DNA of 35,148 bases from Prevotella sp. UBA746. GTDB taxonomy: Bacteria > Bacteroidota > Bacteroidia > Bacteroidales > Bacteroidaceae. The stretch spans positions 1 to 35,148 of the forward strand of contig DBKQ01000016.1 in the NCBI GenBank assembly GCA_002298545.1. Direction: 5' to 3'. The notes beneath the pieces are model-generated. The model had not been told where the DNA came from, ran no database searches, and saw only the letters and a list, made by a program, of their open reading frames with translations. The translations under genes and the position numbers were made by a program. Below, in pieces: positions 15,551-23,735 of the stretch; the stretch's first letter is position 1; each line of letters opens with the position of its first letter.

Positions 15551-16762
15551 ATGAAGAAAATTTTTACTTTGTGCGCTGCTGCTGCGTTAGCAGCTTCTGC
15601 ATCAGCTCAGACAGTAACTGAGAGTAAAACATTTGACAATTGGTACATCGGTGTAAACGGTGGTATCGCTACAGGTATTCATCCTTCACAGCTTGGCTGT
15701 GGCGGTTCTTGGGCAAAGGATATCACTCCTAATGCTGGTCTTCGCGTAGGCCGCTACTTCACTCCTGTATTCGGTCTTGCTGCTGAGAGCAACGTTTACT
15801 TCAGTGATCTTCACCATGCAGGTCGTTCAAACAACAATTTGTTCGGCAACTACACAAACACTTTGGTAAACTCAATCAACACCTCTTTGATTGCAACAAT
15901 CAACTTCAGCAACTGGTTTGGTGGATACAAAGGCGCTCCACGTCTGTTCGAGGTTAGCGGTGTCTATGGTCTTGGTTGGGGACACGTATTTGGTGGCAAG
16001 GATGGTGCTCGCTATTATGCCAACAAGTGGAACTCTGCAGACAAGAAGGATTTCTTGACATCTAAGGCTGGTCTTGATTTCGCTTTCAACCTTGGCAAGG
16101 CTAAGGCATGGCAGATCTATGTTGAGCCATCAGTAATCTGGAACCTTGAGGGTGCTCAGAAGGGTGTTCGTTACGATGCTAACTATGCTGACTTCCAGCT
16201 CAACGCAGGTGTTGTTTACAAGTTCAAGAACTCTAACGGTACACATAACTTCACTATCGCACAGCTTCGCGACCAGGCTGAGATCGACGGTTTGAATGCT
16301 AAGATCAATGACCTCCGTAACGATCTGAACGGTAAGGATTCTGAGATCGCTGCTAAGAACAAGCGTATCGCTGACCTTCAGAATGCTCTTGACGAGTGCA
16401 ACAAGACTCCTAAGTATGTTAAGCCAGAGACTGCTACAAACTTGCAGCCTACAGTTATCTTCCGTCAGGGTAAGTCTTCTGTAGACAACTCTCAGCTTGC
16501 AAACATTGAGCTCATCGCTCAGTATATGAGAAATCACAAGGATGCTAAGGTTGAGATCAAGGGGTATGCTTCACCAGAGGGTAATGCTGAACTGAACCAG
16601 AAGCTTTCTGAGAAACGTGCTGAGGCTGTTAAGAACATCCTCGTTAAGAAGTACAAGATTTCTGCAGACCGCCTTACTACTAAGGGTATGGGTGCAACAG
16701 ACAAGCTCTTCGAGCAGGTTGAGTTCAACCGCGTTGCTACTTTCAACGACAACGCTAAATAA
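15551..16762 (+). CDS. OmpA-family outer-membrane protein
   Basis: A 403-residue envelope protein. Residues 1-20 are a signal peptide ending ASAQ. Residues about 25-225 form a beta-barrel-like region (WYIGVNGGIATG, AGLRVGRYFTPVFGLAAES, FNLGKAKAWQIYVEPSVIW). Residues about 235-285 are a charged heptad-like linker (LNAKINDLRNDLNGKDSEIAAKN pattern). The C-terminal OmpA domain follows (VIFRQGKSSVDNSQ, VEIKGYASPEGNAELNQ, SEKRAEAVKNIL), which normally binds peptidoglycan. The usual Asp of the GHTDxxG loop is Ser in GYASPEG, while the conserved Arg in SEKRA remains. Codon use is strongly biased to GCT, GGT, AAG and CGT, unlike flanking genes, which suggests high expression. It has its own promoter and terminator. 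Confidence 0.9.
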   Translation: MKKIFTLCAAAALAASASAQTVTESKTFDNWYIGVNGGIATGIHPSQLGCGGSWAKDITPNAGLRVGRYFTPVFGLAAESNVYFSDLHHAGRSNNNLFGNYTNTLVNSINTSLIATINFSNWFGGYKGAPRLFEVSGVYGLGWGHVFGGKDGARYYANKWNSADKKDFLTSKAGLDFAFNLGKAKAWQIYVEPSVIWNLEGAQKGVRYDANYADFQLNAGVVYKFKNSNGTHNFTIAQLRDQAEIDGLNAKINDLRNDLNGKDSEIAAKNKRIADLQNALDECNKTPKYVKPETATNLQPTVIFRQGKSSVDNSQLANIELIAQYMRNHKDAKVEIKGYASPEGNAELNQKLSEKRAEAVKNILVKKYKISADRLTTKGMGATDKLFEQVEFNRVATFNDNAK

Positions 16763-16792
16763 TTAAGTCATAAATATATAACTTAATATTTC

Positions 16793-16827
16793 TCCCCGTC
16801 GCATGATGTTGTGGCGGGGATTTTTTT
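16793..16827 (+). terminator. Terminator of the OmpA-family gene
   Basis: TCCCCGTCGCA (16793-16803) pairs with TGTGGCGGGGA (16810-16820), an 11-bp stem with two G-T pairs and a 6-base loop, followed by seven T. Confidence 0.9.
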
Positions 16828-16898
16828 GTTTCCAGATAAGTCTATCGTCTATATTTTACAATGTTTGAGTGATAGACATAAAAAATAAAGGAATAATT

Positions 16899-16929
16899 TT
16901 GCAAGTTACGTGAAAAAGTCGTAACTTTG
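16899..16929 (+). promoter_or_regulatory. Promoter of the infC-rpmI-rplT operon
   Basis: TTG at 16899-16901, 20 bases, then TAACTTTG at 16922-16929, a full match to the Bacteroidota pattern. The leader to the infC ATG is only about 20 bases. Confidence 0.75.
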
Positions 16930-16954
16930 CAGCCGCTTAACGTAAAATAGCCGA

Positions 16955-17653
16955 ATGAAGAATGACAGAATGAAAAATCAGTACCGCGTGAATGAGCAAA
17001 TTCGCGTCAGGGAAGTGCGAGTAGTTGGAGATGATGGTTCAACCGTAATGCCTACACGTCAGGCTCTTGATATAGCTAGAGACAAAGGTGTTGATTTGGT
17101 GGAGATTTCTCCTAATGCCCAGCCGCCAGTGTGTCGTATCATCGACTATAGTAAGTTCCTTTATCAGCAGAAAAAACGAGCAAAGGAACTGAAAGCAAAA
17201 CAGGTTAGGCAAGAGGTTAAAGAAATCCGATTCGGGCCTCAGACAGATGATCATGACTACAACTTCAAGTTGAAGCATGCAAAGGAGTTCTTGGAGGAAG
17301 GTAATAAGGTTCGTGCTTTTGTGTTCTTCCGTGGTCGCTCAATCTTGTTTAAGGAACAGGGCGAGGTTTTGTTGTTGCGTTTCGCTAATGACCTTGAGGA
17401 ATATGGAAAGGTTGAACAGATGCCTGCTTTAGAGGGAAAGAAGATGTTCTTGTACCTATCACCGAAGAAAGCTGGAGTTGCAAAGAAAAGTCAACAAAAG
17501 ATGGATAGGGAACGCCGTGAGGCTGAGGCTAAGGCTGAAAGCGAAAAGAATACTACTTCGGCACCTTCAAATGAAGAGACTCCTTCAAATGGTGGCTTGT
17601 TCGCAAATGCCAAGAACGGTGCCGATGCTTTGAAGAAGCTGAAGAAAGACTGA
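16955..17653 (+). CDS. infC: Translation initiation factor IF-3
   Basis: A 232-residue cytoplasmic factor that binds the 30S subunit and checks start-codon choice. The N-domain (YRVNEQIRVREVRVVGDDG, residues about 9-75) and the C-domain (VKEIRFGPQTDDHDYNFKLKHAKEFLEEGNKVRAFVFFRGRSI, about 85-172) are intact. A basic and then acidic/polar tail of about 50 residues follows, ending ALKKLKKD, so it is longer than the 180-residue E. coli protein. Such tails are common in Bacteroidota. It begins with ATG at 16955 (ATG at 16970 is possible), so the AUU start used for autoregulation in E. coli is absent. It heads the conserved infC-rpmI-rplT order. Confidence 0.97.
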   Translation: MKNDRMKNQYRVNEQIRVREVRVVGDDGSTVMPTRQALDIARDKGVDLVEISPNAQPPVCRIIDYSKFLYQQKKRAKELKAKQVRQEVKEIRFGPQTDDHDYNFKLKHAKEFLEEGNKVRAFVFFRGRSILFKEQGEVLLLRFANDLEEYGKVEQMPALEGKKMFLYLSPKKAGVAKKSQQKMDRERREAEAKAESEKNTTSAPSNEETPSNGGLFANAKNGADALKKLKKD

Positions 17654-17660
17654 AAAAAAA

Positions 17661-17693
17661 GGTGCGTAACGTCGTGGTATATACGTTGCCACC
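17661..17693 (+). promoter_or_regulatory. Hairpin between infC and rpmI
   Basis: GGTG (17661-17664) and AACGT (17668-17672) pair with CACC (17690-17693) and ACGTT (17683-17687), leaving a small internal loop. It sits in the 74-base gap before rpmI, where ribosomal-protein control elements occur in other phyla. A role in control by L20 is a guess. Confidence 0.35.
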
Positions 17694-17727
17694 GCTATAA
17701 TAAATAACTAATTTAAAATTTAAAAAA

Positions 17728-17925
17728 ATGCCAAAAGTAAAGACAAACTCCGGTGCAAAGAAGAGATTTCGTTTCACTGGTACAGGTAAGATTAAGAGAC
17801 ATCACGCTTACCACAGTCACATCCTGACTAAGAAAACAAAGAAGCAGAAGCGTAATTTGGTTCACACTGCAATTGTTGACGGAAGCAACATGAAGCAGGT
17901 TCGCGATTTGCTGTGTCTCCGTTAA
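17728..17925 (+). CDS. rpmI: Ribosomal protein L35
   Basis: A 65-residue basic protein of the large ribosomal subunit. MPKVKTNSGAKKRFRFTGTGK at the start, HHAYHSHILTKKTKKQKRNL in the middle and VRDLLCLR at the end are the family pattern, and length is standard. It lies between infC (74 bases upstream) and rplT (35 bases downstream), the canonical order. The AT-rich stretch before the ATG has no strong Shine-Dalgarno, as usual in Bacteroidota. Confidence 0.97.
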   Translation: MPKVKTNSGAKKRFRFTGTGKIKRHHAYHSHILTKKTKKQKRNLVHTAIVDGSNMKQVRDLLCLR

Positions 17926-17960
17926 TCCCTATTGTCTAACATTTAAAGTAAGAAGAAACT

Positions 17961-18305
17961 ATGCCAAGATCAGTAAATCATGTTGCTTCTAGAGCAAAGA
18001 GAAAAAGAATTTTAAAGCTTACACGTGGTTACTATGGAGCGCGTAAGAATGTATGGACAGTTGCCAAGAATACTTGGGAGAAGGGTCTTACATATGCTTA
18101 TCGTGATCGTCGTAACAAGAAGCGTACTTTCCGTGCATTGTGGATTCAGCGTATCAATGCTGCTGCACGTTTGGAGAATATGACCTATTCAACTTTGATG
18201 GGTGCTCTTCACAAGGCTGGTATCGAGATTAACCGTAAGGTTCTTGCTGACCTCGCCGTTAACAATCCAGAGGCTTTCAAAGCTATCGTAGCTAAGGTAA
18301 AGTAA
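17961..18305 (+). CDS. rplT: Ribosomal protein L20
   Basis: A 114-residue rRNA-binding protein needed early in 50S assembly. MPRSVNHVASRAKRKRILKLTRGYYGARKN... and the central YRDRRNKKRTFRALWIQRINAAAR are diagnostic, and the length is standard. It is the last gene of the infC operon, ending before the bidirectional terminator at 18327-18360. In other phyla L20 represses its own operon. Confidence 0.98.
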   Translation: MPRSVNHVASRAKRKRILKLTRGYYGARKNVWTVAKNTWEKGLTYAYRDRRNKKRTFRALWIQRINAAARLENMTYSTLMGALHKAGIEINRKVLADLAVNNPEAFKAIVAKVK

Positions 18306-18326
18306 TTTTAATTTGACTACATTATA

Positions 18327-18360
18327 AAAAAAGCAGTATTGGTTTCAATACTGCTTTTTT
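18327..18360. terminator. Bidirectional terminator between rplT and tex
   Basis: AAAAAAGCAGTATTG (18327-18341) pairs perfectly with CAATACTGCTTTTTT (18346-18360) over a 4-base loop. T runs on both strands let it serve the convergent rplT and tex genes. Confidence 0.93.
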
Positions 18361-18383
18361 ATTGCCATAAGTACAACTTTTAT

Positions 18384-20522
18384 CTATTTCAAGTCTTTCA
18401 TTGACAATGATATTCTATTGCGTTTTCTGTCAATCTCCAGAACTCTAACCTTAACATGTTGATGTAGTTTTACAATCTGTGTAGGATCTGAAATGTAGCG
18501 ATCTGAAAGCTGTGAGATGTGTACAAGTCCGTCTTGATGAACACCGATATCTACAAAAGCTCCAAAATTTGTTATGTTTGTTACTATGCCGGGTAGGACC
18601 ATTCCCTCGCAGAGGTCATCAATGCAAGTGACGTTTCTGTCGAATTCAAACTCTTCGATTTGCTCTCGTGGATCACGTCCAGGTTTCTCAAGCTCTTTAA
18701 GTATATCAGTTAGTGTTGGCACACCAATAGTTTCTGTAATATATTTCTTGATATCTATATTCTTGCGCTTTTCGTTGTTCTCTATAAGTTCTGCAACGGT
18801 GCAATGACAGTCTTTTGCCATTTGTTCAACAATGTTATAGCTTTCCGGATGTACGGCACTATTATCAAGTGGATTCTTTGCTCCAGGAATACGTAAGAAG
18901 CCAGCGCACTGCTCAAATGCTGACGGACCGAGTCTTGGTACTTTCTTAAGTTGGGTTCGACTTGTAAAAGCTCCATTCTCTCGTCTGTATTCAACGATAT
19001 TTTTTGCAAGCGTAGGACCAAGTCCGCTTACATATGTAAGAAGATGCAGACTAGCGGTATTCAAGTTTACACCAACAGAATTGACACAACTCTCTACCGT
19101 CTGATCCAGACTTTTTTTCAGTTTTCCCTGGTCAACATCATGTTGATATTGTCCAATGCCAATGCTCTTAGGGTCAATCTTAACAAGTTCAGCAAGAGGG
19201 TCCATAAGTCTTCTGCCAATAGAAACGGCACCTCTAACAGTAACGTCTTCGTTAGGAAATTCTTCACGAGCAGTTTTAGAAGCCGAGTATATAGATGCTC
19301 CGTCCTCGCTGACAACAAAGACCTTAACCTCCTTTTTAAACTTCAGTCCCTTTATGAAATCCTTAGTCTCCCGACTTGCAGTACCGTTGCCTATGGCAAT
19401 AGCCTCGATACTAAAACTATCAGCCATTCTCTCAATCTGTTGTGCTGCTAATGAACGTTTATTAACAGGAGGGTGGGGAAATATCGCTTCGTGATGCAAC
19501 AAGTTGCCTTGTTCGTCAAGGCATACAACCTTGCAGCCAGTACGAAATCCAGGGTCAACCCCCATGACACGTTTTTGTCCAAGAGGAGCAGAAAGAAGAA
19601 GCTGTCTCAGGTTTTCTGCAAAAACATTAATAGCCTCTTCATCAGCTTTCTCCTTACTTAATTTAGAAAACTCCGTTTCAATAGCAGGTTTGAGAAGTCT
19701 TTTATAAGAATCCTCTACTGCTTCACTCACGAAAGACGAGCATTTGTTAAAGCCACGTACGAAGTTCCTTTTAATCTTCTCGGTACATTCCTCATCATCA
19801 GGAGAAATTGAGATACGCAATATACCTTCATTCTCACCACGTCTCATCGCTAAAAGTCTGTGAGACGAGCATCGCTTCAGTGGTTCGGAGAAATCAAAAT
19901 AGTCAGAGAATTTTGCAGCTTCTTCAGAGTTCTCTTTAGACTTTACAACCTTAGATGTTATAATAGCCTCACGCTTAAAGGCGTTTCTTACCGTTTGTCT
20001 GCTGCGTTCGTCTTCGCTAACAGTTTCGGCAATAATGTCTTGAGCCCCTTTGATGGCGGATGCGACATCCTTAACACCGTCCTTAACAAATCTCTTGGCT
20101 GTAGTTTCAATATTGTTATCCCTTTGCATCATCATGATTTCAGAGAGCGGCTCGAGTCCCATCTCACGAGCCATTTGAGCTTTTGTCCGCCTTTTAGGCT
20201 TGAATGGCATATAGATATCCTCAAGCTCATTACTGTCCCAGCAATTCTCAATTCTTTTCTGTAAGTCGTCAGTCATCTTGCCCTGTTCGCTTATCGTCTT
20301 GACTACAGTGTCCTTACGTTTACTGATTTCTTTCAGTTTATCGTTCGTATCGCTTATAGCCGTAATCAGAACCTCATCAAGATTATTAGTTCGTTCCTTT
20401 CTATAACGACTGATGAATGGAATGGTGCATCCTTCCTCGAGCAGTTGCAAAGTATTTTCTACACTCTTTTCTTTTAGATTGAGTTTCTTTGCAATAATTT
20501 CTGTATATATTTTCAAATCCAT
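18384..20522 (-). CDS. tex: Tex-family RNA-binding transcription accessory protein
   Basis: A 712-residue cytoplasmic nucleic-acid-binding protein of the Tex/Spt6-like family, involved in transcription and RNA handling. An N-terminal helical region (CTIPFISRYRKERTNNLDE) is followed by a YqgF/RNase H-like domain (VMGVDPGFRTGCKVVCLDEQG, residues about 318-450), a helix-hairpin-helix region (VSGLGPTLAKNIVEYR, about 490-560), and a C-terminal S1 domain (GIVTNITNFGAFVDIGVHQDGLVHISQLSD, about 640-712). All are in the family order and length is normal (700-780). It appears to stand alone, between two terminators. Confidence 0.94.
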   Translation of the reverse strand: MDLKIYTEIIAKKLNLKEKSVENTLQLLEEGCTIPFISRYRKERTNNLDEVLITAISDTNDKLKEISKRKDTVVKTISEQGKMTDDLQKRIENCWDSNELEDIYMPFKPKRRTKAQMAREMGLEPLSEIMMMQRDNNIETTAKRFVKDGVKDVASAIKGAQDIIAETVSEDERSRQTVRNAFKREAIITSKVVKSKENSEEAAKFSDYFDFSEPLKRCSSHRLLAMRRGENEGILRISISPDDEECTEKIKRNFVRGFNKCSSFVSEAVEDSYKRLLKPAIETEFSKLSKEKADEEAINVFAENLRQLLLSAPLGQKRVMGVDPGFRTGCKVVCLDEQGNLLHHEAIFPHPPVNKRSLAAQQIERMADSFSIEAIAIGNGTASRETKDFIKGLKFKKEVKVFVVSEDGASIYSASKTAREEFPNEDVTVRGAVSIGRRLMDPLAELVKIDPKSIGIGQYQHDVDQGKLKKSLDQTVESCVNSVGVNLNTASLHLLTYVSGLGPTLAKNIVEYRRENGAFTSRTQLKKVPRLGPSAFEQCAGFLRIPGAKNPLDNSAVHPESYNIVEQMAKDCHCTVAELIENNEKRKNIDIKKYITETIGVPTLTDILKELEKPGRDPREQIEEFEFDRNVTCIDDLCEGMVLPGIVTNITNFGAFVDIGVHQDGLVHISQLSDRYISDPTQIVKLHQHVKVRVLEIDRKRNRISLSMKDLK

Positions 20523-20551
20523 TTATATATAGGTTAAATAAATAATAAGGG

Positions 20552-20559
20552 CAAAATTA
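20552..20559 (-). promoter_or_regulatory. Possible -7 element for tex
   Basis: TAATTTTG on the minus strand, about 30 bases before the tex ATG and just after the upstream terminator. No TTG lies at the usual distance, so the call is weak. Confidence 0.4.
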
Positions 20560-20572
20560 ATAATAAAAGTCT

Positions 20573-20609
20573 GAAAAAAAACGAGCCAAACATAAAATGT
20601 TTAGCTCGT
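20573..20609 (-). terminator. Terminator of the zapB-zapA-rny operon
   Basis: ACGAGCTAAACAT and ATGTTTGGCTCGT (minus strand, 20609-20581) form a 13-bp stem with one mismatch and a 3-base loop, followed by eight T (20580-20573). It lies about 60 bases past the rny stop. Confidence 0.9.
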
Positions 20610-20667
20610 TTTATTTATATTGTTTCATACTTACAAAGTAAAATATGAAATATACTCCTTGTTCTGT

Positions 20668-22200
20668 TTATTTCGCATAAGCGATAGAACGAGTCTCACG
20701 TATAACCGTAATTTTTACTTGTCCTGGATAAGTCATCTCGTTTTGAATCTTTGTTGCGATTTCGTTAGAAAGAGCCTCTGATTCCTTATCGTCCATTTTG
20801 TCAGCTCCAACGATGACACGAAGCTCGCGTCCAGCCTGTATTGCATACGTCTTTGTAACTCCAGGATAGCTCATTGCAATAGCTTCAAGGTCATTAAGTC
20901 TCTTTATGTATGCTTCAACAATCTCACGGCGAGCTCCAGGACGAGCACCAGAAATGGCATCACAAACTTGAACAATAGGAGCGAGCAGTGTGTTCATCTC
21001 CATTTCATCGTGGTGTGCACCAATAGCGTTGCAGATATCCGGTTTCTCCTTGTATTTCTCTGCAATCTTGGCACCATAAAGGGCATGTGGAAGTTCACTC
21101 TCCTCATCCGGAACCTTTCCGATATCATGTAAAAGTCCTGCTCGTTTAGCTTTTTTAGGGTTCAGTCCGAGTTCTGCAGCCATTACGGCACAGAGGTTGG
21201 CTGTTTCACGAGCATGCTGCAATAGGTTCTGACCATATGAAGAGCGATATTTCATTTTTCCAATGATTCTTACCAATTCAGGATGTAATCCATGAATACC
21301 GAGGTCGATGGCTGTACGCTTTCCAGTTTCAATAATCTCATTGTCGAGCTGTTTCTTAACCTTAGCAACAACCTCTTCAATACGTGCCGGGTGAATACGT
21401 CCGTCTGCTACAAGTTGGTGAAGAGCAAGTCGGCATACCTCACGTCTAATAGGGTCGAATGCAGAGATAACGATAGCTTCAGGAGTATCGTCAACAACAA
21501 TTTCGACACCTGTTGCAGCTTCAAGAGCTCTGATGTTTCTTCCTTCTCGTCCGATGATACGTCCTTTAACCTCATCATTGTCGATATGGAAAACGCTGAC
21601 AGAATTTTCAATTGCAGTTTCAGTTGCAACACGTTGTATTGTCTGTATGACAATTTTCTTTGCCTGAGAGTTGGCGTTGAGTTTTGCCTCGTCCATAATC
21701 TCGTTCACATAGCTTGCAGCAGCAGTGCGGGCTTCATCCTTCATGCTTTCAACGAGACGAGATTTAGCTTCATCTGCACTAAGTCCAGAAAGCTCCTCCA
21801 ATTTCTCACGCTCTTGCAATTGCATCTTGTCAAGTTCCTCTGATTTGATTTGCAGAAGTTTCTTTTCGTTGTCGATACGTTGCTGTTGCTGTTCAACCTC
21901 CTGTTTGCGTCGTCCCATTTCCTCTTGGCGCTGATTAAGGCTGATTTCTCTCTGTTTCAGTTTGTTTTCGCTTTGTTGGATTTTTTGGTTTCTGCTTTGG
22001 ATTTCCTTTTCCAATTCAGCTTTTTTATTAAGGAATTTTTCCTTAACCTCAAGCATCTTTTTTTCTTTCAATACCTCCGCATCTTTCTGTGCGGTATCCA
22101 TTAAAGCTTTGTATTTCCCGTTAATAACATATCGGAAAATGTAATATCCGCCCAATCCGCCTATAATAAGGGCGACTACGGCGATTGCTAATTCTATCAT
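20668..22200 (-). CDS. rny: Ribonuclease Y
   Basis: A 510-residue membrane-anchored endoribonuclease that starts mRNA decay. Residues 3-23 form the N-terminal membrane helix. A long coiled coil (about 30-150) follows, rich in Lys, Glu and Gln. The KH RNA-binding domain has GREGRN at 217-222. The HD metal site is LLHDIGK with His358-Asp359, plus GAHHDE near 395. Length and order are typical. It is the last gene of a unit with zapA and the coiled-coil gene, 56 bases after zapA. Coupling of RNase Y with division genes is seen here; any functional meaning is inference. Confidence 0.96.
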   Translation of the reverse strand: MIELAIAVVALIIGGLGGYYIFRYVINGKYKALMDTAQKDAEVLKEKKMLEVKEKFLNKKAELEKEIQSRNQKIQQSENKLKQREISLNQRQEEMGRRKQEVEQQQQRIDNEKKLLQIKSEELDKMQLQEREKLEELSGLSADEAKSRLVESMKDEARTAAASYVNEIMDEAKLNANSQAKKIVIQTIQRVATETAIENSVSVFHIDNDEVKGRIIGREGRNIRALEAATGVEIVVDDTPEAIVISAFDPIRREVCRLALHQLVADGRIHPARIEEVVAKVKKQLDNEIIETGKRTAIDLGIHGLHPELVRIIGKMKYRSSYGQNLLQHARETANLCAVMAAELGLNPKKAKRAGLLHDIGKVPDEESELPHALYGAKIAEKYKEKPDICNAIGAHHDEMEMNTLLAPIVQVCDAISGARPGARREIVEAYIKRLNDLEAIAMSYPGVTKTYAIQAGRELRVIVGADKMDDKESEALSNEIATKIQNEMTYPGQVKITVIRETRSIAYAK

Positions 22201-22256
22201 TTGTTTAAATTTAAAAGTTAATATTCTCTTTATTTCTTATTGCAAGTGTACAGAAG

Positions 22257-22565
22257 TTACCTTTTTTTAATATCTAAGGCCTCTTCTATTTCGTCAGTGA
22301 TTGTAGAGAGAATATCATTAACAGGTTTGGTGTCGTTTCTACTTTTTTCCACCTCATAATTATAAGCGATATCGATGAGGGCCATATATAAAATTTCCTT
22401 ATCGCTTTTCTTGCCTTTAAAGACTTCAGAATAAGCGTTTACGGCCTCGTTGATATCCTTTGCTGCTTCACGATACGTAAATTCCTCGTGTCTGTCGATA
22501 ACAACAGGCATGTCTGTATCATAAATATGCAATCTAATATGTAACTTGTCTTTTTCTCCTGCCAT
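22257..22565 (-). CDS. zapA: Cell-division protein ZapA family
   Basis: A 102-residue protein resembling ZapA, which binds and bundles FtsZ at the division ring. KLHIRLHIYDTDMPVVIDRHEEFTYREAA (residues about 5-33) matches the start of ZapA proteins, followed by helical sequence suited to a coiled coil. The ATG at 22565 is preferred to an upstream in-frame start at 22601. It begins 8 bases after the preceding stop codon, and the protein then starts like family members, whereas the longer form adds 12 residues that overlap the upstream gene. It sits between the ZapB-like gene and rny. Confidence 0.85.
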   Translation of the reverse strand: MAGEKDKLHIRLHIYDTDMPVVIDRHEEFTYREAAKDINEAVNAYSEVFKGKKSDKEILYMALIDIAYNYEVEKSRNDTKPVNDILSTITDEIEEALDIKKR

Positions 22566-22573
22566 CACTCTGA

Positions 22574-22867
22574 TTATTTTCCACTTAGCAGTGTGATACA
22601 CTTGTTTACGTCTCTTATCATGGCAGAAATTCTTTTCTTGGATTCTTCAATGTCTCCATTGCTGACTTCTACCATTCGAGCCGTTTTTAAACTTCTGTAG
22701 TCGTTCTGAGCCTGTTCCAGCTGTTTTTTTAATGTTGAAATCTCATTGTCTCGAGAATCCACCATTGCATAAAGCTCTTCATTCTCCTTTTTCAGTTCTT
22801 TATATTGGAGAATCATCTGCCTTACCCTTGTCGTAAACAGCGTTAATATCTTGTCGTTTTCAGTCAT
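22574..22867 (-). CDS. Small coiled-coil protein, ZapB-like
   Basis: A 97-residue, highly charged protein without membrane segments. Residues about 20-65 give a strong heptad pattern (YKELKKENEELYAMVDSRDN, then STLKKQLEQAQNDYRSLK). It lies 8 bases before zapA and is the first gene behind the promoter at 22886-22915. In Bacteroidota a coiled-coil partner often precedes zapA, and a ZapB-like role in linking ZapA to other division parts is the obvious guess. Sequence alone does not prove this, since short coiled coils are alike. Confidence 0.7.
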   Translation of the reverse strand: MTENDKILTLFTTRVRQMILQYKELKKENEELYAMVDSRDNEISTLKKQLEQAQNDYRSLKTARMVEVSNGDIEESKKRISAMIRDVNKCITLLSGK

Positions 22868-22885
22868 CAGAATTTATTTTGCCTA

Positions 22886-22915
22886 CAAATTTAATGTATT
22901 TTGTTGATTTGCCAA
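22886..22915 (-). promoter_or_regulatory. Promoter of the zapB-like/zapA/rny operon
   Basis: On the minus strand, TTG (22915-22913), 19 bases, then TAAATTTG (22893-22886). The start would fall about 13 bases before the ATG at 22867. Confidence 0.65.
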
Positions 22916-22936
22916 AATTATTTTCAAATGATTTGT

Positions 22937-23560
22937 TTAATCTTCGTTTTTAGGTGCTTTTTCTTTCTTTGCAAGCATAACGACTTGATAAACGAAATCT
23001 GTTGTCCATTTTTGGCTGAAGCCCAAGCGCTTGTCGTATTCTCTGACTGCAACTACGGCTTTCATAACACTTGCGTCATTAAAGTCGTTTTTATTGAAAA
23101 TGTCAGAAATGGTCTTCTCTGTCATTGTATATAACGCTTTCTTGAAGATAGACGGCAAGCGCAATTTGAATTTCATGAGATTTCCTGTGAGCATCATGAG
23201 GTTCTGCGTGTAGTTCTGGAATTGCAACAAGTAGACTTGTACATCCTGTATTTTGGCGCAGTGTTTTCTGATACTTTGGTCAATTTCTTTGAAGAAGAGG
23301 TCTTCTGTACCATATAGGTCGCGAAGCATTTTTTTGCATCTTGCCTTTTCCCCGATACCCAGTTTGTTGTTGACTGTAGGTATGTGTAGAGAAGTCTTGA
23401 ACTGTCTCAAGTCAGGAAGTGCGGCGAGGTTGGTAATTCCCACTCTTTCTGCAATGACGGCTTGAAAATACACACGAACCAAGGTCATGAAATCTTCCAT
23501 TCCGCCTGTTTTTATTTCATCATTTTCTTTATGTCCGAAAAGTTTGCTTAAAAAACTCAT
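22937..23560 (-). CDS. Conserved protein of unknown function
   Basis: A 207-residue soluble protein that I do not recognise. It starts MSFLSKLFGHKEND, a short amphipathic start that could touch the membrane. The body is mostly helical and rich in Lys, Leu and Phe (MLRDLYGTEDLFFKEIDQSI, LLQFQNYTQNLMMLTGNLMK). It ends in a Lys-rich KKEKAPKNED. There are no signal peptide, long membrane segment or catalytic motif. It has its own promoter (23600-23629) and is separated by 69 bases from the division/RNase Y operon. A role near the division or envelope genes is only suggested by position. Confidence 0.7.
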   Translation of the reverse strand: MSFLSKLFGHKENDEIKTGGMEDFMTLVRVYFQAVIAERVGITNLAALPDLRQFKTSLHIPTVNNKLGIGEKARCKKMLRDLYGTEDLFFKEIDQSIRKHCAKIQDVQVYLLQFQNYTQNLMMLTGNLMKFKLRLPSIFKKALYTMTEKTISDIFNKNDFNDASVMKAVVAVREYDKRLGFSQKWTTDFVYQVVMLAKKEKAPKNED

Positions 23561-23599
23561 TTTCTATGTTATTTATAAATGTTATTATTTTTTATAATG

Positions 23600-23629
23600 C
23601 AAAAGTACTTGTTTTATATTAAAAAACAA
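23600..23629 (-). promoter_or_regulatory. Promoter of the 207-residue unknown gene
   Basis: On the minus strand, TTG (23629-23627), 19 bases, then TACTTTTG (23607-23600). It lies back to back with the rfbA promoter. Confidence 0.7.
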
Positions 23630-23660
23630 AATAAAAAGTGAATAATGTAATTTTTATTAT

Positions 23661-23668
23661 TACCTTTG
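23661..23668 (+). promoter_or_regulatory. -7 element for the rfbA-wzc unit
   Basis: TACCTTTG is a full match to TAnnTTTG, about 67 bases before the rfbA ATG. The -33 position reads GTG, so the upstream half is weak. Confidence 0.55.
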
Positions 23669-23735
23669 CAGTCGTGATATAGAAATATTGTCATATAGTA
23701 TATATATGTTTAGCTAAACTTTTATTTAACGAAAG

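Noticed and set aside
16930..16972. Non-AUG (AUU) start for IF-3
   Set aside because: An ATG at 16955 lies at a sensible distance from the promoter and gives the expected N-terminus.
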